From: an uncultured Clostridia bacterium
GTDB taxonomy: Bacteria > Bacillota > Clostridia > Peptostreptococcales > Anaerovoracaceae
Reading direction: 5' to 3'
DNA length: 64,000 bases
Assembly: GCA_944383465.1 (NCBI GenBank)
Contig: CALWPQ010000025.1
Coordinates: forward strand, 1 to 64,000
Positions 46,133-55,373 of this stretch are shown here, piece after piece. The translations under genes were made by a program, and so were the position numbers. Numbering within the stretch: the stretch's first letter is position 1; the number at the start of each line of letters is the position of its first letter. A model generated the notes under the pieces. That model was not told where the DNA came from and did no database searches. It worked only from the letters and a program-made list of their open reading frames with translations.

Positions 46133-46987
46133 TTGGCTCTTATCAAACCTTATTTAAGGGGCGGCAAAAGGACAGCGATAGAATTTTTGCTAAAAAGGCG
46201 TAACCTCATATTTTCAATACTGATTTGCTTTTTATCTATCATTTTTGTTCTTTCTTCCATTATGATAGTCAAATATTATCTGCAAAGCAGTAGAGAGGAA
46301 AAAGCATTTGCGGAGCTTGCGGCAAGCGTTATGCAAAATTCACATTCAGACACTATGATGAAGCGGCAGTATGAAGAGGATGATTTGAAACACAAGGAAA
46401 CGCAGCAATATACGTAATACATTACGCTTTATGAGAAAAATTCAGATTTTGTAGGCTGGCTGCATATCAGCAATACCAATATTGATTATCCCGTTATGTG
46501 TACGCCTGATGAGCCGGAATATTATTTGCGCCGCGCTTTTAATCAATCTTATTCTCAAAGTGGAACGCCGTTTATAGGTAAAGACAGCACAATAGACAGC
46601 GATATGTTTATTATCTATGGACACAATATGAAGAATGGTACTATGTTTGGAACGTTGGATCGGTATATGGAAAAAACATTTTGGCAGGAAAATTCCGACA
46701 TCTCTTTTACTACTGTTGCTGAAGAACGGAAATATGAAGTTTTTGCGGCATTAGAAACTCGCATTTTATATCGGGAAGAAAGCGGATATTGCTATTACGA
46801 ACAAGCAGGAGATTTAACAAAAACAGCATTTGAAGAATTAGTGCAGTGGCTGGCGGATAATGCTTTATATGATACGGGAATTACTCCCGAATATGGAGAA
46901 CAAATCGTTATTCTTTCCACTTGCAGTTATCATGAGGAAAACGGCAGATTCATCATTGCCGCAAGAAGAGTAGATAGCGAAGAATAG
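46133..46987 (+). pseudogene. srtB: Class B sortase interrupted by one in-frame stop codon
   Basis: One reading frame of 285 codons broken only by TAA at 46415-46417. Before the stop: a basic start, a membrane anchor (LIFSILICFLSIIFVLSSIMI) and a charged linker. After it: YITLYEKNSDFVGWLHISNTNIDYPVM, a typical class B sortase opening, then catalytic His in IIYGHNMKNGTMFG, Cys in ILSTCSYHE and Arg in FIIAARRV. All active-site parts are present, so the loss looks recent. The start codon is also unclear: TTG at 46133 directly abuts AAAGGAG. Its job would be to anchor the adjacent adhesin to the wall. Without the membrane anchor and the GWL strand, the downstream ATG at 46496 would not give a normal enzyme. 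Confidence 0.85.
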
Positions 46988-48072
46988 GCGGTGTATTAAA
47001 GCACAGCTAAAAACTTCCATTATTTCTTCCGGTTGTGATGGTAAAGCAGATAGAACATATATGAGGCAGATAATAAAAAAATATAAAGGACAGTACTACA
47101 TTTGTTTATAGTTTTGTGAGGAATGTAAATAGAAAATAACGTAACAAATTAAAAATTCTGCATCTTCCCCGCTTGTTGCAGAATAGTGAAATATAAATAA
47201 ATACAAGTGCTAACTGAAATACCTGCCCGATTAAGGATTTTCTTTAATCGGGCATTTTTCTTTTCAGGATAGATTACAGAGGCCAAATAAAGATGAGCAT
47301 AGATGCTGCTGCACGCTATGAAGGAATGTTATGTAATATTATTGACGGCAGCCTGCAAGATAAAGGCAGCGCTGTATAAAGGAGACAGGCATTTGCCGTC
47401 TGTACAGAACTGCACAGAGGGTGAGCACGGCACATATCCGGGAGGGTATGCTGGCTGAGAAATGCAGCGCTGTAAAATAAGTTCAGCGGGTTTGCAGGCA
47501 ATAAAATGTAAACGGGAAAATGATGCTCATATAGACATAGTTCGAGTGTGAAGAACACTGTATTATTTCCGCATTGGTGAAACCAAACTACGAAAAATGG
47601 CAGAACAAAACTTAACTGCCAAATGGGTGATTATGAACAGAAACAGTGTTCATATCAAGCGTAAACATTTGGAAAAAGTAATATATAATTTAGAAACAAT
47701 ATAGTGAAGTTGAATCTTGTTTGTGGTATTATATAAATAAACATATTAAGGTTATTTGCGACAAGAAATGAGTTTTGAAAAATTTTAAAAGAAGGTACAA
47801 AAACAAAAATTGATTTTTGTTTTCAAGGGGGCGCCGGAAAAAAGCTGGAAGGATGCTTGTAAATATACCGGTGCTTTTGACAAGCGGCAGTGTATTTAAG
47901 CATAGAGGTTAGTATCTGCCAATAAAACACTGTCTGAAAAGTGCGAAGATATATTCATAGAGAAAAAGCAGGAATTGCAAAAAAAATTTCTATGGAATAG
48001 ATGCGATATAAAAGGACTGTCAAAAAGCATAGATGATTTTTGCTTAACAATTAAAAATAAAGAGGGAGAGAG
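46988..48072. other. 1.1-kb gene-free region with nested inverted repeats
   Basis: No convincing protein gene. A terminator hairpin is at 47225-47253. A block at 47293-47530 carries three nested inverted repeats (47293-47300 with 47523-47530; 47351-47358 with 47492-47499; CAGCGCTG at 47366-47373 and 47464-47471), which suggests a structured RNA or a decayed mobile element. A 35-codon frame at 47597-47704 lacks a ribosome-binding site. Hairpins near 47800-47830 (CAAAAA/TTTTTG) and 47831-47864 precede the permease gene. Confidence 0.45.
47225..47263 (+). terminator. Intrinsic terminator in the intergenic region
   Basis: GCCCGATTAA (47225-47234) pairs with TTAATCGGGC (47244-47253), then ATTTTTCTTTTC. 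It lies about 240 bases past the sortase frame, so it may end that transcript or a small RNA. Confidence 0.85.
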
Positions 48073-49254
48073 ATGGAACTTAATAAGGACAATATCAAGA
48101 AAATTATACTGATACTTGCGGCAGCGTTTCTGATGCTGTGGGCAGTAATCAACTACCAAAAGGTATTTACATTTTTAAATTATCTGCTCATTCTTCTGAA
48201 TCCGCTGATTATAGGAGCAGCGATTGCATTTATTTTGAATGTGTGCGTGCGCAGCATTGAAAATAGACTGTTTCGGCCGCTCGATAAGCATTTGGGCAGA
48301 ATATGGGCAAGGGTAAGGCGGTTTATAAGCATACTGCTTGCGATAGCTTTCGTGCTGGGCGTCATTGTCATTATAACGACGATGATTGTGCCCGAAGTAA
48401 AAAACGCGGGCAATATGCTGATAACGGAATTCCCGAGCTACTGGAGCAACCTGCAAAATGTGATTAACGATTTGACTTCGCGTTTTAACCTTGAAGAAAT
48501 TGTACTGCCGAGTCTGGATATAAATGATGAAAATATCAGCGAGATGCTGAAAAATCTGATACACTCCGATATGACCAATAAGATATTCAATACGGCTCTC
48601 GATATGACGACTTCAGTAATAGGGGTGACGGCGTCAGTTATAAGCGTAGTGTTTAACAGCGTTATGGGTATCGTATTTGCGATATATATTCTTTTCAGAA
48701 AAGAGATACTCGCAAAGCAGGCAAAGCAAATAGTGTATGCCTACCTGCCGAGAAAGGCAGCGGACGAAGCGCTTTACATAGCGAGACTTTCAAACACTAT
48801 GTTCTCTAAATTCGTAACGGGACAGTGTACGGAGGCTGTTATCATTGGACTTCTATGTTTCCTCGGAATGACAATATTCAAGATGCCGTATGCGCCTATG
48901 ATATCGGTGCTTGTCGGATTTACAGCGCTGATTCCTGTATTCGGAGCGTTTATAGGAACTGCGATAGGCGCTTTTCTGATACTTATGGTTTCACCGATAA
49001 AGGCGCTGTGGTTTATAATATTTATAATAGTTCTGCAGCAGGTGGAGGGTGACCTCATATATCCAAAAGTAGTCGGCTCGTCCATCGGCCTTCCGGGAAT
49101 TTGGGTAATGCTCGCCGTTATTGTGGGCGGCTCGGTCAACGGTGTGCTCGGAATGCTTGTAAGTGTGCCGATTTCAGCAGTGCTTTATTGCCTTATAGGC
49201 CGTTCGGCAAAAGGCAGACTTGAAAAAAGAAATATTACTATAGACAATTTATAA
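48073..49254 (+). CDS. AI-2E family transporter (PerM/YtvI type)
   Basis: 393 residues with hydrophobic segments clustered at the N-terminus (three in the first 110 residues) and the C-terminal half. The C-terminal block GDLIYPKVVGSSIGLPGIWVMLAVIVGG is the family signature. Members are exporters or antiporters; the name reflects TqsA, and the true substrate here is unknown. A second, diverged copy occurs at 56485-57633. The start follows AGAGGGAGAG. dnaE begins 13 bases after it, so the two may be co-transcribed. Confidence 0.88.
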   Translation: MELNKDNIKKIILILAAAFLMLWAVINYQKVFTFLNYLLILLNPLIIGAAIAFILNVCVRSIENRLFRPLDKHLGRIWARVRRFISILLAIAFVLGVIVIITTMIVPEVKNAGNMLITEFPSYWSNLQNVINDLTSRFNLEEIVLPSLDINDENISEMLKNLIHSDMTNKIFNTALDMTTSVIGVTASVISVVFNSVMGIVFAIYILFRKEILAKQAKQIVYAYLPRKAADEALYIARLSNTMFSKFVTGQCTEAVIIGLLCFLGMTIFKMPYAPMISVLVGFTALIPVFGAFIGTAIGAFLILMVSPIKALWFIIFIIVLQQVEGDLIYPKVVGSSIGLPGIWVMLAVIVGGSVNGVLGMLVSVPISAVLYCLIGRSAKGRLEKRNITIDNL

Positions 49255-49267
49255 CAGAGGATTAAGT

Positions 49268-52200
49268 ATGGGTTTTACACATCTTCATGTACATACGGAA
49301 TACAGCTTGCTTGACGGCGCGGCGCGAATCAAGGATCTCATTGTACGTGTAAAAGAGCTGGGAATGGATTCGGTTGCAATAACTGACCACGGCGTAATGT
49401 TCGGCGTGATTGAATTTTATAAGGAAGCAAAGGCAAACGGAATAAAACCGATAATCGGCTGCGAGGTGTATACGGCGGCGAGGACACGGCACGATAAGGA
49501 TGCGGAGCTGGACAGAAGACAGGGGCATCTCGTGCTGCTTGCAAAAAATGATGCAGGCTATCACAATCTTATGAAAATAGTTTCGGCCGGATATGTCGAG
49601 GGCTATTATTATAAGCCGAGGGTCGATAAGGAAGTGCTTTCTCAGTATTCCGAAGGTATAATTGCGCTTTCTGGCTGCCTTGCTGGTGAGGTGCAGCACA
49701 GATTTTTAAACGGTGACTATGAGGGCGGAAAGAAAGAGGCGCTGGAGCTTCTTTCTATATTCGGCGAGGGCAACTTTTATCTTGAGCTTCAGGATCAGGG
49801 GCTCGAAGAGGAAATGCGTATACTGCCGCTGATGAAACAGCTTCACGATGAAACCGGCATACCATTTGTCGCTACAAATGATGTGCATTATGTAAACCGT
49901 GAGGACGCGGAGGCGCATGATATACTGCTCTGTATACAGACGGCGACAAGCATAGATGATGAAAATCGTATGCGTTTTCCGAACGACCAGTTTTATCTGA
50001 AATCAGAGGATGAAATGCGTAAGATTTTCGCAGCGATACCGGAAGCCTGCGATAATACTGTTAAAATAGCGGAAATGTGCAATGTCGAAATCGAATTCGG
50101 CAATCTTCACTTGCCTGAATTCAAGGCTCCGGACGGTAAGGATAACAGAGAATATCTGCACGAGCTGTGCGAGTCCGGAATGAGCGAGCGCTACGGAATA
50201 ACGCGTGCAAGCAGCGCTGAGGAATGTATGGTAAACGGTATCAACCTCTATGAGCGGCTTGATTATGAGTTTTCCGTGATAGAGAAGATGGGCTACGTAG
50301 AGTATTTTCTCATAGTTTGGGATTTTATAAATTACGCAAAACAAAACGGCATAGTAGTGGGCCCGGGCAGAGGTTCGGCTGCGGGAAGTATAGTAGCTTA
50401 TGCGCTCCGAATTACGGACATCGACCCGATAAAATACGGACTGCTGTTCGAGCGTTTTTTAAACCCTGATAGAGTGTCAATGCCCGATATAGATATAGAT
50501 TTTTGCTATGAAAGACGCGGTGAGGTCATCAATTATGTAATAGATAAATACGGCGCGGATAAGGTGGCGCAGATAATAACATTTGGTACGCTCAAGGCCA
50601 AGGCAGTAGTGCGCGATGTGGGACGGGCGCTTAATTTGTCGTACGCCGAAACTGATGCGGTGGCAAAGGCTATACCGTTTGCGCTCAATATGACCATAGA
50701 TAAGGCTCTTGATATGAATCCGGAGCTCAGAGATAAATACGAGAACGATGAAGCTGTACGCAAAGTGATTGATATGTCGCGGGCTCTCGAGGGTATGCCG
50801 CGTCACGCGTCGACGCACGCAGCAGGTATCGTTATCTCCAAAAACAGCATAAACGAGTATGTACCGCTGTACCTCGCGGAAAAAGGCATATCCACGCAGT
50901 TCACGATGACAGCCATAGAGGAACTCGGTCTTCTCAAAATGGACTTTCTGGGGCTGCGTACGCTCACAATTATAAGAGACGCGCTGGAAATGATAGAGCA
51001 GAACCACGGCGTCAAGATCAACTTTGCAGATATGGAGTACGATGATCATAAGGTGTATGAGGAAATTTCCGCGGGCAATACGAAAGGAATATTCCAGCTT
51101 GAAAGCGGCGGAATGACGCAGTTTATGAAAAATCTGCGTCCGGACTGTTTTGAAGATATCATAGCCGGCATTGCGCTTTACAGACCGGGACCGATGAAAT
51201 CAATTTCGACATATATAGAAAATAAGAAGAATCCGGCGGCGGCAAAATACATACATCCGAGCCTGGAGCCGATACTCTCGGTCACTTACGGCTGTATGGT
51301 ATATCAGGAGCAGGTAATGCAGATAGTGCGTGATCTCGGGGGATATTCATATGGCAGAAGCGACCTTGTAAGGCGCGTAATGAGCAAGAAAAAAGTCGAT
51401 GCGATGATGAAGGAAAAGGAGTACTTCATATTCGGCAAGACCGATGATGAGGGTAATATAGAAGTGCCGGGCTGCGTAAGAAACGGCATTCCCGAAGAAA
51501 TTGCAGAAGAGATATTTAACAGTATGGTATCGTTTGCTGAGTATGCCTATAATAAATCGCACGCGGTCGCTTATGCCGTTGTGGCATACGAAACGGCATA
51601 TCTCAAGGCGCATTATCCTGTTGAATTTATGGCGGCTTTAATGACATCGGTGATGGGCGACTCGGCGCATATTGCGAAATACATAAGAAACTGCAATGAA
51701 ATGGGAATAGAAGTACTGCCGCCGAGCGTACTCGAGTCGGATGCCAAATTTACCGTAAAGGACGGTAAAATTCGCTTCGGAATACTCGGAATCAAGAACG
51801 TAGGCGAAGGTGCAGCACGCACGATAATGGAAATGAGGCGCGAAAAAGGCCTGCCTAAGAATATATTTCAGTTTATAAATAATATAGATACTAACGAAGT
51901 GAACAAAAAAGCTCTCGAAAGCCTCATAAAAGCGGGAGCGCTCGATCCGCTCGAGGGAAACAGGGCGCAGCATATGGCAGTGTACGAAATGCTGCTCGAA
52001 TCTGCGCAGGCAAATTCAAAGAAGAATATAGAAGGGCAGATGTCGCTGTTCCAGATGGCAGGGGCTATTGAAGTGCTGGAGAGCGCTTCAATAGGAGGCT
52101 CGCTTCCTGATATTGCGGAGTTTCCTAAGGAGCAGCTTACAGCAATGGAAAAGGAGATGCTCGGAGTTTACCTTACTAGCAATCCGCTCAGTGATCATAA

Positions 52201-52933
52201 AGAGACGATAGAGAAGGTGGCGAACGCTACGTGTGACGAAATAGCGGAGGCTGCGGATGGTACAGGCAGGATAACGGACGGTATGAATGTGACGATAGCG
52301 GGTATCGTGAGCGGCAAAAAGACTCTTATTACCAAGTCAAATACGATGATGGCGTTTGCTGATATTGAAGATTTGTACGGGAGTATAGAAGTAATAATTT
52401 TTCCTAATGTATATGAAAGAAGCAGGCATCTTATTGAAGAGGATAAAATTGTCGCAATAAACGGCACAGTAAACTTTAAGGAGGATGAGGCGCCGAAGCT
52501 GCTTGCTAACAATATTATTGGAATTGACGAGGTGGAAGCTGCCGGCGGACTTCCTTCGGGGTTTAATGCCGGAAGGCGCTACGGCAGAGAAAACGGAACA
52601 AAGAGCAGAAGCGGCGGTTTTGGTAATGCGGGTGATCTTTCCTCAGCGCGCGCGGGCACTGTTAACTCTGCACCTGCCAATACTGATCCGGCTTCTGCGC
52701 TCAGCGCTTCCGACAGAGTCGTAAAGCTGCGCATAACAGGTGCGCGCGCCGAAGACACCCTTTCGTATGTACGTTATCTCATGGGTGAGCACAGAGGCGA
52801 TATCCCTGTTGTGATTTATCTTGAAGGCCGGGAAAAAGGAATGAAAGCCGCAAGAAACCTCTGGGTAGACGGCAGTGATGAGCTTAGAAATAAGCTGGAA
52901 CAGATACTCGGCGCCGATAATGTTAAGTTTTAA
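49268..52933 (+). CDS. dnaE: DNA polymerase III alpha subunit DnaE
   Basis: 1221 residues. The N-terminal PHP domain starts FTHLHVHTEYSLLDGAARI. The C-family polymerase core has the catalytic aspartates in VSMPDIDIDF and, earlier, GPGRGSAAGS. A helix-hairpin-helix region, OB fold (VTIAGIVSGKKT) and C-terminal tail follow. The layout is DnaE without the exonuclease insertion of PolC. In Bacillota with PolC, DnaE extends primers on the lagging strand. A Gly/Ser/Ala-rich linker (about 1100-1150, GFNAGRRYGRENGTKSRSGG) is extra to the usual family. AGAGGATTAAG is the ribosome-binding site. Confidence 0.96.
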   Translation: MGFTHLHVHTEYSLLDGAARIKDLIVRVKELGMDSVAITDHGVMFGVIEFYKEAKANGIKPIIGCEVYTAARTRHDKDAELDRRQGHLVLLAKNDAGYHNLMKIVSAGYVEGYYYKPRVDKEVLSQYSEGIIALSGCLAGEVQHRFLNGDYEGGKKEALELLSIFGEGNFYLELQDQGLEEEMRILPLMKQLHDETGIPFVATNDVHYVNREDAEAHDILLCIQTATSIDDENRMRFPNDQFYLKSEDEMRKIFAAIPEACDNTVKIAEMCNVEIEFGNLHLPEFKAPDGKDNREYLHELCESGMSERYGITRASSAEECMVNGINLYERLDYEFSVIEKMGYVEYFLIVWDFINYAKQNGIVVGPGRGSAAGSIVAYALRITDIDPIKYGLLFERFLNPDRVSMPDIDIDFCYERRGEVINYVIDKYGADKVAQIITFGTLKAKAVVRDVGRALNLSYAETDAVAKAIPFALNMTIDKALDMNPELRDKYENDEAVRKVIDMSRALEGMPRHASTHAAGIVISKNSINEYVPLYLAEKGISTQFTMTAIEELGLLKMDFLGLRTLTIIRDALEMIEQNHGVKINFADMEYDDHKVYEEISAGNTKGIFQLESGGMTQFMKNLRPDCFEDIIAGIALYRPGPMKSISTYIENKKNPAAAKYIHPSLEPILSVTYGCMVYQEQVMQIVRDLGGYSYGRSDLVRRVMSKKKVDAMMKEKEYFIFGKTDDEGNIEVPGCVRNGIPEEIAEEIFNSMVSFAEYAYNKSHAVAYAVVAYETAYLKAHYPVEFMAALMTSVMGDSAHIAKYIRNCNEMGIEVLPPSVLESDAKFTVKDGKIRFGILGIKNVGEGAARTIMEMRREKGLPKNIFQFINNIDTNEVNKKALESLIKAGALDPLEGNRAQHMAVYEMLLESAQANSKKNIEGQMSLFQMAGAIEVLESASIGGSLPDIAEFPKEQLTAMEKEMLGVYLTSNPLSDHKETIEKVANATCDEIAEAADGTGRITDGMNVTIAGIVSGKKTLITKSNTMMAFADIEDLYGSIEVIIFPNVYERSRHLIEEDKIVAINGTVNFKEDEAPKLLANNIIGIDEVEAAGGLPSGFNAGRRYGRENGTKSRSGGFGNAGDLSSARAGTVNSAPANTDPASALSASDRVVKLRITGARAEDTLSYVRYLMGEHRGDIPVVIYLEGREKGMKAARNLWVDGSDELRNKLEQILGADNVKF

Positions 52934-53170
52934 GAAAAATAGTTAAAAGTTGTTAACAGGAGAGCATTTGTCAAGGGGGAATTTTACCATCGGTTACAGC
53001 TTTGAAAAAGCGGAGGTGTGCCAACCCCTCTTGACCGTTAAAAAGCACCGTGGCAGGAAGCCCGCTGGATGCGTTTCCTCGGAGAGCGTATGGCTGCCGT
53101 CAGTCAGCAGCACCGCTTGCACTGCCGGTGGTGAGTAAGTGCGCCCTTGAATGGATTTCATAGTGGGGCA
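52934..53170. other. GC-rich stretch of atypical composition, possible mobile-DNA scar
   Basis: Between dnaE and the next promoter lies a stretch (about 52970-53150) that is richer in G and C than its surroundings. It has an open frame at 52950-53138 ending LLTVKKHRGRKPAGC and on to a TGA, with no good ribosome-binding site. A second frame also stays open for part of it. The content resembles conserved debris seen at the ends of integrative elements in gut Clostridia, but I could not confirm this. No gene is called. Confidence 0.3.
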
Positions 53171-53199
53171 TTGATATTTTTCCTGTCAGAGGCTATAAT
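53171..53199 (+). promoter_or_regulatory. Sigma-A-type promoter for the TIGR04076-type gene
   Basis: TTGATA (53171-53176), exactly 17 bases, TATAAT (53194-53199), about 50 bases ahead of the start codon. Confidence 0.8.
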
Positions 53200-53248
53200 G
53201 GTAGGGTAGTGCAAAAGAGCAGCAAATTGATGTTTGGAGGAAACGATT

Positions 53249-53665
53249 ATGGAATACAGATGCAAAGTAACCGTACTCGATAAAAAATTATTTCCGGAAC
53301 TTCAAGCACAATACTGTGCTGTTCCGGACAGCGGAAAATGTCCCTGCTACAATGTGGGTGACGAATTCATTTTCTATCGGAACGATAAAAGAGATGATTA
53401 TTGGCACTGTGGCGAGGGAACGTTGGTTAAATCCGGAAAGCCGGACGAGGGCTGTTTACAATCGCCGGGAACGGCTCATTGCGGGAGCAAGGGCGTGCCG
53501 TTTTGTTCAGAAGCCTGGGACGCTATTAGCCGTTACATATATACAGCGCTTCAAGGCGGAAGTATTATGCATGGATGGACAAAGGATGATAAGGTCATGA
53601 TAGCCTGTTGCAATGACGGCACAAGACCTGTGATTTTCAAAATAGAGCGCATTGACTGTGAATAA
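53249..53665 (+). CDS. TIGR04076-family small protein
   Basis: About 138 residues, Cys-rich (11 Cys). The pattern V-T-V-L-D-K-K-L ... GDEFIFY ... FCSEAWDAISRYIYTALQGGSIMHGW ... VMIACCNDGTRPVIFKIERI matches the TIGR04076 family. Its function is unknown; the paired Cys suggest metal or cluster binding or redox activity. The ATG at 53249 lies eight bases after GGAGG; the frame also opens at a TTG at 53234 overlapping that site. It has its own promoter and a terminator-like hairpin downstream. Confidence 0.8.
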   Translation: MEYRCKVTVLDKKLFPELQAQYCAVPDSGKCPCYNVGDEFIFYRNDKRDDYWHCGEGTLVKSGKPDEGCLQSPGTAHCGSKGVPFCSEAWDAISRYIYTALQGGSIMHGWTKDDKVMIACCNDGTRPVIFKIERIDCE

Positions 53666-53701
53666 GGCATTATTAAAATGCTATTTCATCGAGTCGATGG
53701 A

Positions 53702-53750
53702 TAAGGGGGGCATGACAGCTTTTAAGCGTATCACGCCCCCCCCTTTATAA
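53702..53750 (+). terminator. G/C-rich hairpin after the TIGR04076-type gene
   Basis: TAAGGGGGGC pairs with GCCCCCCCCTTTA across a 23-base interval (about 53702-53747). The exact pairing slides because of the G and C runs. TTTATAAG follows. Confidence 0.6.
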
Positions 53751-54000
53751 GTATCCGTACCTCTCTCTTTGCTGCTTATTCACTTCAACACAAATGAGTC
53801 GCCAGCCACGTGTAAAAGGTGGTAGAAATCACCTTTTACACAATAACTCCCAGTTCTATTGGCAGTGGCAATAAGTTTGAAAAGTGGCGTATATTAATTT
53901 AACGATAAATTAAAGAAGAAGGAAATATGATGCAGAACACATATGCAGCTCAGGGAATTTTGTACAGCTGTAAATATAAAATAAAAAGGGGCAGCATTTA
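53751..54000. other. Intergenic region before dinB, with a perfect 12-bp hairpin
   Basis: GTGTAAAAGGTG (53810-53821) pairs perfectly with CACCTTTTACAC (53830-53841) around an 8-base loop. No T-run follows, so a terminator is unlikely. A protein-binding site, an RNA fold or a mobile-element end are possible. No gene is supported in this stretch. Confidence 0.45.
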
Positions 54001-55233
54001 TTATTCGTCATTTTTTGTCTCTGTCATATCAATGCCTATGTCGTTGTTGATGACGCCGCCGAAAAGTATAGCTTTGTCACCAAATTTTTCACGTATGCTG
54101 TCCATAGTATAAGCAAGCTTTTCGCCTGCGGCTCTCGCGTTCTCATCGCCGCCGAAGAGCGAAATCTGCTCTTCCTCATCTTCATCGAAAAGATTGATGG
54201 CGGTCACTGTCAGAAGCCTGATCGGATTTTTCATATCCCATGAACGGGAAAGTACATCGAATGCCGCTGTGCTTATTTCTTCAGCGGTATTTGTGCGTGT
54301 ATCAAGTTGTTTTTGTCGGGAAATTACTTTTAAATTCGGGTCTTTTATATCCACCTTTATGCCGCCGGCTTTGAGCTGGTATTTTCTAAGTCTGCTGGAA
54401 ACGGTGTCGGCAAGAGCTGTGAGTGCAGTGCGCACATCATCCGCGCCTGTGAGATTACGTCTAAAGGTAATACCATTGCCGACAGACTTTATTTTCTGCC
54501 GCTCGCTTGCAAGCGCGACAGGGCTGTTTTCAAGGCCGTTTGCATATTCGTATATCATACGGCCGTATTTGCCAAGCTGCTTTTCGAGCCACAAAATATC
54601 GGAAGCGGCGAGGTCGCCTATGGTCTTGATGCCGAGGGAGCGGAGCTTTTCGGCTGTAGATGCGCCCACGGAAAAAAGTTCGCCTACGGGAAGAGGCCAA
54701 AGCAGCTTCTTATAATTTTCGCGCGTGATAATAGTAGTAGCGTCAGGTTTTCTGTATTCAGAACCCATTTTTGCAAAAATTTTATTAAATGAAACGCCGG
54801 CAGAAAGAGTTAGTCCGAGCTCGTTTTTTACGGTTTCACGTATTTTGTCGGCAATTTCTTTGCCGCTGCCGAAAAGCCTCTGGCTGGCGGTGACATCGAG
54901 CCAAGATTCGTCGATGCTGAAAGGCTCGACCATATCCGTGAAACGGTAATAGATATCGTTTATAAGTTTGCTGTATTTTTTATATTTGTCATGATGCGGC
55001 GGTACGCATTTTAGATGCGGACATTTACGCTTTGCCTGCCAAAGAGTCTCGGCGGTAACTACGCCTGCTTTTTTGGCAAGCTCATTTTTGGCAAGTATGA
55101 TGCCGTGCCTGTTATCGGGGCTGCCGCAGACGGCCATCGGCACATTCTTTAGCTCCGGATGGTCGAGAAGCTCTACGGAAGCAAAAAAACCGTTCATATC
55201 ACAATGTAAAATAACCCTATCCATATTATCCAT
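54001..55233 (-). CDS. dinB: Y-family DNA polymerase IV (DinB)
   Basis: 410 residues. A translesion polymerase: catalytic block ILHCDMNGFFASVELLD at the N-terminus and the second acidic site SIDESWLDVT near 104-113. The thumb/HhH region (LRSLGIKTIGDLAASD) and little-finger domain follow. A sliding-clamp-binding motif EQISLFG lies near the C-terminus. ATG at 55233 and ATG at 55224 are both possible, and neither has a clear ribosome-binding site. A TATAAT lies about 12 bases ahead of the first ATG, so a nearly leaderless transcript is possible. No SOS box was confidently read. Confidence 0.94.
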   Translation of the reverse strand: MDNMDRVILHCDMNGFFASVELLDHPELKNVPMAVCGSPDNRHGIILAKNELAKKAGVVTAETLWQAKRKCPHLKCVPPHHDKYKKYSKLINDIYYRFTDMVEPFSIDESWLDVTASQRLFGSGKEIADKIRETVKNELGLTLSAGVSFNKIFAKMGSEYRKPDATTIITRENYKKLLWPLPVGELFSVGASTAEKLRSLGIKTIGDLAASDILWLEKQLGKYGRMIYEYANGLENSPVALASERQKIKSVGNGITFRRNLTGADDVRTALTALADTVSSRLRKYQLKAGGIKVDIKDPNLKVISRQKQLDTRTNTAEEISTAAFDVLSRSWDMKNPIRLLTVTAINLFDEDEEEQISLFGGDENARAAGEKLAYTMDSIREKFGDKAILFGGVINNDIGIDMTETKNDE

Positions 55234-55373
55234 AAAAAGATTATATAATAAAATAGAAACAATGGCTACTTTTATTAAAAATCATTTTATACTATTTTCT
55301 GCTTTGCAGTTTGTGCTTTTTACTTTAAAATAACACATTTTTATGATATTATAAAAATGCGGAGGTGGCAATT

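Noticed and set aside
46415..46417. Recoding of the sortase stop as selenocysteine, pyrrolysine or programmed read-through
   Set aside because: The codon is TAA, not the TGA or TAG used for these, and no dedicated downstream structure was seen; a nonsense mutation is simpler.
47316..47558. 80-codon minus-strand frame in the nested-repeat block
   Set aside because: Low-quality composition, overlaps the inverted repeats, no ribosome-binding site seen.
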